A stretch of DNA of 64,000 nt from Inia geoffrensis (Eukaryota > Chordata > Mammalia > Artiodactyla > Iniidae): contig JAZAQT010000629.1 of assembly GCA_036417435.1 (NCBI GenBank), positions 1 through 64,000 on the forward strand, given 5' to 3'. Below, piece after piece: positions 51,947-62,360 of this stretch. The translations under genes and the position numbers were made by a program. The stretch's first letter is position 1. Each line of letters opens with the position of its first letter. Under the pieces are notes generated by a model that saw nothing but the letters and a program-made list of their open reading frames with translations, was not told where the DNA came from and ran no database searches.

Positions 51947-53681
51947 TTTGGGACCCGTGGAATGGGAACCATGCACCATTACCTCAAAGGGTCTGCATTC
52001 CCTCACCAATACTATCAGCCCCAAGTGTCCAGCCTTATCTCTCCCCCAGCTGTGGATGTAGAGGTGGTAAATCCAAGATTCCTCACAAGCCCTGAAGGAC
52101 TTATTTAAGAATTTCTCTCTATTTCACAGTCCTTGTGTTTTGTTTTTCAAATTTATTTTTATAAGGGGATTTAGCTTATTGACACTGCTGTGTGTATGGT
52201 GCTGTACACAAATGATTTTCTTATGGAGACCTATAAATGTATGGGTTTTAATTTTCTTCATAGTCAGGCATATTCCAAGGTTTTGAATACTGGGTGTTGA
52301 GTCCGTTTGGTTGAGCAAGGAGTAGGTCTTGTCTAATATATATTTGGCTTATGGAATGATATCTGTCCTAATGTGAACCTCTGGTTTTATGCAGCCTCCC
52401 CACTCTCCTTTCCCCTTAAGCAAGCATAAGTTTCTTTTGTAAATGTGAGACTCTGTTGTGTTTTGTAATGCAGTTCACACGTAGCCGTGTTTACATTCCC
52501 GGTATTAGTGATATCTTATGATGTTTCTTTTTCTGTGTGACTTATTTCACTTAGAATCATCATAACTAAATCCTGTCATTATGCTGCTACTGGTGTGTTG
52601 CCATTGATTTCATTGTTGAGTGATATTCCATTGTAGGGATGTACCGCAACTTCTATATCCATTTTTCTCTTTCTGGGCTATTAAAGTTGTACCATAGTCA
52701 AGGATCCCGTACACAGAGCAGCCCCAAACTTTGGTGTGGCTGTGTCTTTTTCATTTAAATTTTTCGAATCTATAGCACCATAAGTGGAAGTGCCCTAGGC
52801 TCTCTAGCTTGGTTTTTTCTTTGTTCCAGGAAACACCATCCACTTCTCCAGAGTGGCTGTTGGCAATTTACATCCCGCCCATCAGCATAACAAGGCTGCC
52901 GGTTCTCCATGGCCTGTCCTGCCTCTCTGGATTTTACACTTTTTTCGGACGGCCCTTTGGATCGGTGGGAAGTGAGACTTCTTGTAGTGCGGATTTCCAT
53001 TGCAGGCTTGCTTGGTTGGCCAAAAAGGGCGTATGCGTTTTTTCCTGAATATATTCAGGAAAAAACGCATACGCCCTTTTTGGCCAAGTGCATCACTGTC
53101 GAACTGCTGCCTCTTTTCCTGCGCTTTCAGAGCGATTCTTATCTACCCCCTGATATCAGTTTTCTGCAATTCTGCGTCGCGTTCAAGTCCTCTTCACAGC
53201 CTTCCTTCAAAAAATTTTTGGATGATAGGGGTCATTTGGAACTCTGCAGCATTGTGAGTTACAGTGCCAAAGATCTCCTTTTCTCAACTCGCTTTCTTGT
53301 GAGCTGACCGAAAACCCGAAGAATTGCTTCAGGCCCTAATCTCGTTCCGGCATGGCCCGCTGAGCCTTTGGTGAATTCTTCTTCCTGTAGGGAAATCAGA
53401 GTTCAATGTGCCCGTCCAAACACATCGAGTTAGCCGCTCATTGGTTCTCCTTATTCCTGTTCATCTTCCACAGAAATTGCAAACTGTGCCAAACAAGAGG
53501 TCAAAGGCACTGACTCTCCAAGTGGGGAGAATGTTAATATCGCATCTGGAACGGCGAACTCGAGTATCAGGGGGCGAAAATGGCGATGAGTTTTAGAAAT
53601 TATGCCTGATCACTTCGTGGACCATATTCTGGGTTTTCCATGCATATTTTAGCTGAAGGATAAATCCCTTAAACGTGCAGA
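51947..53681. repeat. Satellite unit 31, D/L hybrid (1,735 bp)
   Basis: Palindrome 53016-53087 intact. The 5' part is D type (GGAATGATATC near 52354, as unit 19). From GCCATTGATTTC near 52601 and GTACCGCAAC near 52643 onward it is the unit-20 form of L. The switch lies between about 52361 and 52602. Private: TTCAAAAAATTTTTGG near 53206 removes the AATAAA present in other units. Confidence 0.95.
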
Positions 53682-55417
53682 TTTGGGACCCGTGGAATGG
53701 GAACCATGCACCATTACCTCAAAGGGTCTGCATTCCCTCACCAATACTATCAGCCCCAAGTGTCCAGCCTTATCTCTCCCCCAGCTGTGGATGTAGAGGT
53801 GGTAAATCCAAGATTCCTCACAAGCCCTGAAGGACTTATTTAAGAATTTCTCTCTATTTCACAGTCCTTGTGTTTTGTTTTTCAAATTTATTTTTATAAG
53901 GGGATTTAGCTTATTGACACTGCTGTGTGTATGGTGCTGTACACAAATGATTTTCTTATGGAGACCTATAAATATATGGGTTTTAATTTTCTTCATAGTC
54001 AGGCATATTCCAAGGTTTTGAATACTGGGTGTTGAGTCCGTTTGGTTGAGCAAGGAGTAGGTCTTGTCTAATATATATTTGGCTTATGGAATGGTATCTG
54101 TCCTAATGTGAACCTCTGGTTTTATGCAGCCTCCCCACTCTCCTTTCCCCTTAAGCAAGCATAAGTTTCTTTTGTAAATGTGAGACTCTGTTGTGTTTTG
54201 TAATGCAGTTCACACGTAGCCGTGTTTACATTCCCGTTTTTAGTGATATCTTATGATGTTTCTTTTTCTGTGTGACTTATTTCACTTAGAATCATCATAA
54301 CTAAATCCTGTCATTATGCTGCTACTGGTGTGTTGCCATGGATTTCATTGTTGAGTGATATTCCATTGTAGGGATGTACCACAACTTCTATATCCATTTT
54401 TCTCTTTCTGGGCTATTAAAGTTGTACCATAGTCAAGGATCCCGTACACAGAGCAGCCCCAAACTTTGGTGTGGCTGTGTCTTTTTCATTTAAATTTTCC
54501 GAATCTATAGCACCATAAGTGGAAGTGCCCTAGGCTCTCTAGCTTGGTTTTTTCTTTGTTCCAGGAAACACCATCCACTTCTCCAGAGTGGCTGTTGGCA
54601 ATTTACATCCCGCCCATCAGCATAACAAGGCTGCCGGTTCTCCACGGCCTGTCCTGCCTCTCTGGATTTTACACTTTTTTCGGACGGCCCTTTGGATCGG
54701 TGGGAAGTGAGACTTCCTTGTAGTGCGGATTTCCATTGCAGGCTTGCTTGGTTGGCCAAAAAGGGCGTATGCGTTTTTTCCTGAATATATTCAGGAAAAA
54801 ACGCATACGCCCTTTTTGGCCAAGTGCATCACTGTCGAACTGCTGCCTCTTTTCCTACGCTTTCAGAGCAATTCTTATCTACCCCCTGATATCTGTTTTC
54901 TGCAATTCTGCGTCGCGTTCAAGTCCTCTTCACAGCCTTCCTTCAATAAATTTTTGGATGATAGGGGTCATTTGGAACTCTGCAGGATTGTGAGTTACAG
55001 TGCCAAAGATCTCCTTTTCTCAACTCGCTTTCTTGTGAGCTGACCGAAAACCCGAAGAATTGCTTCAGGCCCTAATCTCGTTCCGGCATGGCCCGCTGAG
55101 CCTTTGGTGAATTCTTCTTCCTGTAGGGAAATCAGAGTTCAATGTGCCCTTCCAAACACAACGAGTTAGCCGCTCATTGGTTCTCCTTATTCCTGTTCAT
55201 CTTCCACAGAAATTGCAAACTGTGCCAAACAAGAGGTCAAAGGCACTGACTCTCCAAGTGGGGAGAATGTTAATATCGCATGTGGAACGGCGAACTCGAG
55301 TATCAGGGGGCGAAAATGGCGATGAGTTTTAGAAATTATGCCTGATCACTTCGTGGACCATATTCTGGGTTTTCCATGCATATTTTAGCTGAAGGATAAA
55401 TCCCTTAAACGTGGAGA
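53682..55417. repeat. Satellite unit 32, T-type 5' part (1,736 bp)
   Basis: Palindrome 54752-54823 intact. The 5' part is T type (AAATATATGG, GTCCGTTTGG). CCCGTTTTTAG near 54234 is shared with unit 9. The 3' part has CACAACGAG as in units 13, 19 and 24, with GTGCCCTTCC near 55144 and GCATGTGGAACG near 55278 (the latter shared with unit 35). Confidence 0.95.
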
Positions 55418-57152
55418 TTTGGGACCCGTGCAATGGGAACCATGCACCATTACCTCAAAGGGTCTGCATTCCCTCACCAATACTATCAGCCCCAAGTGTC
55501 CAGCCTTATCTCTCGCCCAGCTGTGGATGTAGAGGTGGTAAATCCAAGATTCCTCACAAGCCCTGAAGGACTTATTTAAGAATTTCTCTCTATTTCACAG
55601 TCCTTGTGTTTTGTTTTTCAAATTTATTTTTATAAGGGGATTTAGCTTATTGACACTGCTGTGTGTATGGTGCTGTACACAAATGATTTTCTTATGGAGA
55701 CCTATAAATGTATGGGTTTTAATTTTCTTCAGAGTCAGGCATATTCCAAGGTTTTGAATACTGGGTGTTGAGTCCATTTGGTTGAGCAAGGAGTAGGTCT
55801 TGTCTAATATATATTTGGCTTATGGAATTGTATCTGTCCTAATGTGAACCTCTGGTTTTATGCAGCCTCCCCACTCTCCTTTCCCCTTAAGCAAGCATAA
55901 GTTTCTTTTGTAAATGTGAGACTCTGTTGTGTTTTGTAATGCAGTTCACACGTAGCCGTGTTTACATTCCCGGTATTAGTGATATCTTATGATGTTTCTT
56001 TTTCTGTGTGACTTATTTCACTTAGAATCATCATAACTAAATCCTGTCATTATGCTGCTACTGGTGTGTTGCCATTGATTTCATTGTTGAGTGATATTCC
56101 ATTGTAGGGATGTACCACAACTTCTATATCCATTTTTCTCTTTCTGGGCTATTAAAGTTGTACCATAGTCAAGGATCCCGTACACAGAGCAGCCCCAAAC
56201 TTTGGTGTGGCTGTGTCTTTTTCATTTAAATTTTTTGAATCTATAGCACCATAAGTGGAAGTGCCCTAGGCTCTCTAGCTTGGTTTTTTCTTTGTTCCAG
56301 GAAACACCATCCACTTCTCCAGAGTGGCTGTTGGCAATTTACATCCCGCCCATCAGCATAACAAGGCTGCCGGTTCTCCATGGCCTGTCCTGCCTCTCTG
56401 GATTTTACACTTTTTTCGGACGGCCCTTTGGATCGGTGGGAAGTGAGACTTCTTGTAGTGCGGATTTCCATTGCAGGCTTGCTTGGTTGGCCAAAAAGGG
56501 CGTATGCGTTTTTTCCTGAATATATTCAGGAAAAAACGCATACGCCCTTTTTGGCCAAGTGCATCACTGTCGAACTGCTGCCTCTTTTCCTACGCTTTCA
56601 GAGAAATTCTTATCTACCCCCTGATATCTGTTTTCTGCAATTCTGTGTCGCGTTCAAGTCCTCTTCACAGCCTTCCTTCAATAAATTTTTGGATGATAGG
56701 GGTCATTTGGAACTCTGCAGGATTGTGAGTTACAGTGCCAAAAATCTCCTTTTCTCAACTCGCTTTCTTGTGAGCTGCCCGAAAACCCGAAGAATTGCTT
56801 CAGGCCCTAATCTCGTTCCGGCATGGCCCGCTGAGCCTTTGGTGAATTCTTCTTCCTGTAGGGAAATCAGAGTTCAATGTGCCCGTCCAAACACATCGAG
56901 TTAGCCGCTCATTGGTTCTCCTTATTCCTGTTCATCTTCCACAGAAATTGCAAACTGTGCCAAACAAGAGGTCAAAGGCACTGACTCTCCAAGTGGGGAG
57001 AATGTTAATATCGCATCTGGAACGGCGAACTCGAGTATCAGGGGGCGAAAATGGCGATGAGTTTTAGAAATTATGCCTGATCACTTCGTGGACCATATTC
57101 TGGGTTTTCCATGCATATTTTAGCTGAAGGATAAATCCCTTAAACGTGGAGA
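55418..57152. repeat. Satellite unit 33, L/E hybrid (1,735 bp)
   Basis: Palindrome 56487-56558 intact. Upstream it is L type (CTCTCGCCCAG, CTTCAGAGTCAGG, GCCATTGATTTC); downstream it is E type (CAGAGAAATTC near 56599, GAGCTGCCCG near 56773). E units lack the left palindrome arm, so the switch lies at or just after the palindrome. Private: GCCAAAAATCTCC near 56738. Confidence 0.95.
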
Positions 57153-58888
57153 TTTGGGACCCGTGCAATGGGAACCATGCACCATTACCTCAAAGGGTCT
57201 GCATTCCCTCACCAATACTATCAGCCCCAAGTGTCCAGCATTATCTCTCCCCCAGCTGTGGATGTAGAGGTGGTAAATCCAAGATTCCTCACAAGCCATG
57301 AAGGACTTATTTAAGAATTTCTCTCTATTTCACAGTCCTTGTGTTTTGTTTTTCAAATTTATTTTTATAAGGGGATTTAGCTTATTGACACTGCTGTGTG
57401 TATGGTGCTGTACACAAATGATTTTCTTATGGAGACCTATAAATGTATGGGTTTTAATTTTCTTCATAGTCAGGCTTATTCCAAGGTTTTGAATACTGGG
57501 TGTTGAGTCCATTTGGTTGCGCAAGTAGTAGGTCTTGTCTAATATATATTTGGCTTATGGAATGGTATCTGTCCTAATGTGAACCTCTGGTTTTATGCAG
57601 CCTCCCCACTCTCCTTTCCCCTTAAGCAAGCATAAGTTTCTTTTGTAAATGTGAGACTCTGTTGTGTTTTGTAATGCAGTTCACACGTAGCCGTGTTTAC
57701 ATTCCCGGTATTAGTGATATCTTATGATGTTTCTTTTTCTGTGTGACTTATTTCACTTAGAATCATCATAACTAAATCCTGTCATTATGCTGCTATTGGT
57801 GTGTTGCCATGGATTTCATTGTTGAGTGATATTCCATTGTAGGGATGTACCACAACTTCTATATCCATTTTTCTCTTTCTGGGCTATTAAAGTTGTACCA
57901 TAGTCAAGGATCCCGTACACAGAGCAGCCCCAAACTTTGGTGTGGCTGTGTCTTTTTCATTTAAATTTTCCGAATCTATAGCACCATAAGTGGAAGTGCC
58001 CTAGGCTCTCTAGCTTGGTTTTTTCTTTTTTCCAGGAAACACCATCCACTTCTCCAGAGTGGCTGTTGGCAATTTACATCCCGCCCATCAGCATAACAAG
58101 GCTGCCGGTTCTCCACGGCCTGTCCTGCCTCTCTGGATTTTACACTTTTTTCGGACGGCCCTTTGGATCGGTGGGAAGTGAGACTTCCTTGTAGTGCGGA
58201 TTTCCATTGCAGGCTTGCTTGGTTGGCCAAAAAGGGCGTATGCGGTTTTTCCTGAATATATTCAGGAAAAAACGCATACGCCCTTTTTGGCCAAGTGCAT
58301 CACTGTCGAACTGCTGCCTCTTTTCCTACGCGTTCAGAGCAATTCTTATCTATCCCCTGATATCTGTTTTCTGCAATTCTGCGTCGCGTTCAAGTCCTCT
58401 TCACAGCCTTCCTTCAATAAATTTTTGGATGATAGGGGTCATTTGGAACTCTGCAGGATTGTGAGTTACAGTGCCAAAGATCTCCTTTTCTCAAATCGCT
58501 TTCTTGTGAGCTGACCGAAAACCCGAAAAATTGCTTCAGGCCCTAATCTCGTTCCGGCATGGCCCGCTGAGCCTTTGGTGAATTCTTCTTCCTGTAGGGA
58601 AATCAGAGTTCAATGTGCCTATCCAAACACATCGAGTTAGCCGCTCATTGGTTCTCCTTATTCCTGTTCATCTTCCACAGAAATTGCAAACTGTGCCAAA
58701 CAAGAGGTCAAAGGCACTGACTCTCCAAGTGGGGAGAATGTTAATATCGCATCTGGAACGGCGAACTCGAGTATCAGGGGGCGAAAATGGCGATGAGTTT
58801 TAGAAATTATGCCTGATCACTTCGTGGACCATATTCTGGGTTTTCCATGCATATTTTAGCTGAAGGATAAATCCCTTAAACGTGCAGA
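57153..58888. repeat. Satellite unit 34, type G (1,736 bp)
   Basis: Palindrome at 58223-58294 is broken by a left-arm change (TATGCGGTTTTTCC). G markers CAGCATTATC, GGTTGCGCAAGTAG, ACGCGTTCAG and GTGCCTATCC are present, but it lacks GGTGAGAAG and CATGCATTTC of units 17 and 29. Private: AAGCCATGAAGG near 57294, CTTTTTTCCAGG near 58025, CTCAAATCGC near 58491. Confidence 0.95.
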
Positions 58889-60624
58889 TTTGGGACCCGT
58901 GGAATGGGAACCATGCACCATTACCTCAAAGGGTCTGCATTCCCTCACCAATACTATCAGCCCCAAGTGTCCAGCCTTATCTCTCCCCCAGCTGTGGATG
59001 TAGAGGTGGTAAATCCAAGATTCCTCACAAGCCCTGAAGGACTTATTTAAGAATTTCTCTCTATTTCACAGTCCTTGTGTTTTGTTTTTCAAATTTATTT
59101 TTATAAGGGGATTTAGCTTATTGACACTGCTGTGTGTATGGTGCTGTACACAAATGATTTTCTTATGGAGGCCTATAAATGTATGGGTTTTAATTTTCTT
59201 CATATTCAGGCATATTCCAAGGTTTTGAATACTGGGTGTTCAGTCCATTTGGTTGAGCAAGGAGTAGGTCTTGTCTAATATATATTTGGCTTATGGAATG
59301 GTATCTGTCCTAATGTGAACCTCTGGTTTTATGCAGCCTCCCCACTCTCCTTTCCCCTTAAGCAAGCATAAGTTTCTTTTGTAAATGTGAGACTCTGTTG
59401 TGTTTTGTAATGCAGTTCACACGTAGCCGTGTTTACATTCCCGGTATTAGTGATATCTTATGATGTTTCTTTTTCTGTGTGACTTATTTCACTTAGAATC
59501 ATCATAACTAAATCCTGTCATTATGCTGCTACTGGTGTGTTGCCATGGATTTCATTGTTGAGTGATATTCCATTGTAGGGATGTACCACAACTTCTATAT
59601 CCATTTTTCTCTTTCTGGGCTATTAAAGTTGTACCATAGTCAAGGATCCCGTACACAGAGCAGCCCCAAACTTTGGTGTGGTTGTGTCTTTTTCATTTAA
59701 ATTTTCCGAATCTATAGCACCATAAGTGGAAGTGCCCTAGGCTCTCTAGCTTGGTTTTTTCTTTGTTCCAGGAAACACCATCCACTTCTCCAGAGTGGCT
59801 GTTGGCAATTTACATCCCGCCCATCAGCATAACAAGGCTGCCGGTTCTCCACGGCCTGTCCTGCCTCTCTGGATTTTACACTTTTTTCGGACTGCCCTTT
59901 GGATCGGTGGGAAGTGAGACTTCCTTGTAGTGCGGATTTCCATTGCAGGCTTGCTTGGTTGGCCAAAAAGGGCGTATGCGTTTTTTCCTGAATATATTCA
60001 GGAAAAAACGCATACGCCCTTTTTGGCCAAGTGCATCACTGTCGAACTGCTGCCTCTTTTCCTACGCTTTCAGAGCAATTCTTATCTACCCCCTGATATC
60101 TGTTTTCTGCAATTCTGCGTCGCGTTCAAGTCCTCTTCACAGCCTTCCTTCAATAAATTTTTGGATGATAGGGGTCATTTGGAACTCTGCAGGATTGTGA
60201 GTTACAGTGCCAAAGATCTCCTTTTCTCAACTCGCTTTCTTGTGAGCTGACCGAAAACCCGAAGAATTGCTTCAGGCCCTAATCTCGTTCCGGCATGGCC
60301 CGCTGAGCCTTTGGTGAATTCTTCTTCCTGTAGGGAAATCAGAGTTCAATGTGCCCGTCCAAACACATCGAGTTAGCCGCTCATTGGTTCTCCTTATTCC
60401 TGTTCATCTTCCACAGAAATTGCAAACTGTGCCAAACAAGAGGTCAAAGGCACTGACTCTCCAAGTGGGGAGAATGTTAATATCGCATGTGGAACGGCGA
60501 ACTCGAGTATCAGGGGGCGAAAATGGCGATGAGTTTTAGAAATTATGCCTGATCATTTCGTGGACCATATTCTGGGTTTTCCATGCATATTTTAGCTGAA
60601 GGATAAATCCCTTAAACGTGGAGA
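58889..60624. repeat. Satellite unit 35, F-type 5' half (1,736 bp)
   Basis: Palindrome 59959-60030 intact. GTTCAGTCC near 59229 marks the F type. The 3' half lacks the extra G and AGGAAAAACC of units 18 and 30, so it is a mosaic. Private: GGAGGCCTATAA near 59167, CATATTCAGG near 59202, GGACTGCCCTTT near 59889, GATCATTTCG near 60551. Confidence 0.95.
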
Positions 60625-62360
60625 TTTGGGACCCGTGGAATGGGAACCATGCACCATTACCTCAAAGGGTCTGCATTCCCTCACCAATAGTATCAGCCCC
60701 AAGTGTCCAGCCTTATCTCTCCCCCAGCTGTGGATGTAGAGGTGGTAAATCCAAGATTCCTCACAAGCCCTGAAGGACTTATTTAAGAATTTCTCTCTAT
60801 TTCGCAGTCCTTGTGTTTTGTTTTTCAAATTTATTTTTATAAGGCGATTTAGCTTATTGACACTGCTGTGTGTATGGTGCTGTACACAAATGATTTTCTT
60901 ATGGAGACCTATAAATGTATGGGTTTTAATTTTCTTCATAGTCAGGCATATTCCTAGGTTTTGAATACGGGGTTTTGAGTCCAGTTCGTTGAGCAAGGAG
61001 TAGGTCTTGTCTAATATATATTTGGCTTATGGAATGGTATCTGTCCTAATGTGAACCTCTGGTTTTATGCAGCCTCCCCACTCTCCTTTCCCCTTAAGCA
61101 AGCATAAGTTTCTTTTGTAAATGTAAGACTCTGTTGTGTTTTGTAATGCAGTTCACACGTAGCCGTGTTTACATTCCCGGTATTAGTGATATCTTATGAT
61201 GTTTCTTTTTCTGTGTGACTTATTTCACTTAGAATCATCATAACTAAATCCTGTCATTATGCTGCTACTGGTGTGTTGCCATGGATTTCATTGTTGAGTG
61301 ATATTCCATTGTAGGGATGTACCACAACTTCTATATCCATTTTTCTCTTTCTGGGCTATTAAAGTTGTACCATAGTCAAGGATCCCGTACACAGAGCAGC
61401 CCCAAACTTTGGTGTGGCTGTGTCTTTTTCATTTAAATTTTCCGAATCTATAGCACCATAAGTGGAAGTGCCCTAGGCTCTCTAGCTTGGTTTTTTCTTT
61501 GTTCCAGGAAACACCATCCACTTCTCCAGAGTGGCTGTTGGCAATTTACATCCCACCCAGCAGCATAACAAGGCTGCCGGTTCTCCACGGCCTGTCCTGC
61601 CTCTCTGGATTTTACACTTTTTTCGGACGGCCCTTTGGATCGGTGGGAAGTGAGATTTCCTTGTAGTGCGGATTTCCATTGCAGGCTTGCTTGGTTGGCC
61701 AAAAAGGGCGTATGCGTTTTTTCCTGAATATATTCAGGAAAAAACGCATACGCCCTTTTTGGCCAAGTGCATCACTGTCGAACTGCTGCCTCTTTTCCTA
61801 CGCTTTCAGAGCAATTCTTATCTACCCCCTGATATCTGTTTTCTGCAATTCTGCGTCGCGTTCAAGTCCTCTTCACAGCCTTCCTTCAATAAATTTTTGG
61901 ATGATAGGGGTCATTTGGAACTCTGCAGGATTGTGAGTTACAGTGCCAAAGATCTCCTTTTCTCAACTCGCTTTCTTGTGAGCTGACCGCACACCCGAAG
62001 AATTGCTTCAGGCCCTAATCTCGTTCCGGCATGGCCCGCTGAGCCTTTGGTGAATTCTTCTTCCTGTAGGGAAATCGGAGTTCAATGTGCCCGTCCAAAC
62101 ACATCGAGTGAGCCGCTCATTCGTTCTCCTTATTCCTGTTCATCTTCCACAGAAATTGCAAACTGTGCCAAACAAGAGGTCAAAGGCACTGACTCTCCAA
62201 GTGGGGAGAATGTTAATATCGCATCTGGAACTGCGAACTCGAGTACCAGGGGGCGAAAATGGCGATGAGTTTTAGAAATTATGCCTGATCACTTCGTGGA
62301 CCATATTCTGGGATTTCCATGCATATTTTAGCTGAAGGATAAATCCCTTAAACGTGGAGA
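60625..62360. repeat. Satellite unit 36 (1,736 bp), outside the higher-order pattern
   Basis: Palindrome 61695-61766 intact. CCTAGG form like units 2-8, with TATTTCGCAGTCC as in unit 7 and CATTCGTTCTCC as in unit 5. Private marks include AAGGCGATTT near 60841, GGGGTTTTGAGTCCAG near 60969, CCCACCCAGCAG near 61552, CCGCACACCC near 61987, GAGTGAGCC near 62105, GGAACTGCG near 62227. Confidence 0.95.

Larger units (their letters stand above)
37986..52360. repeat. Higher-order repeat block B (end of unit 22 through 5' part of unit 31)
   Basis: Second copy of block A, type order C-H-L-L-T-E-G-F-D. It is longer than block A by one 1,735-bp unit (26), which duplicates unit 25. This accounts exactly for the change of shift from 19,006 to 20,741 bp. 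Confidence 0.85.
53682..60624. repeat. Partial, diverged third higher-order block (units 32-35)
   Basis: Order T, L/E hybrid, G, F mirrors T-E-G-F of units 15-18 and 27-30. The copies are less alike than A and B: several G and F markers are missing, and private changes are more frequent. Confidence 0.65.

Noticed and set aside
56380..56904. Longest open frame, 174 codons on the plus strand in unit 33
   Set aside because: It runs through antisense L1, the palindrome and the unknown segment. It is long only because GAGCTGACC became GAGCTGCCC in E-type units, which removes a stop. It matches no family I recognise.
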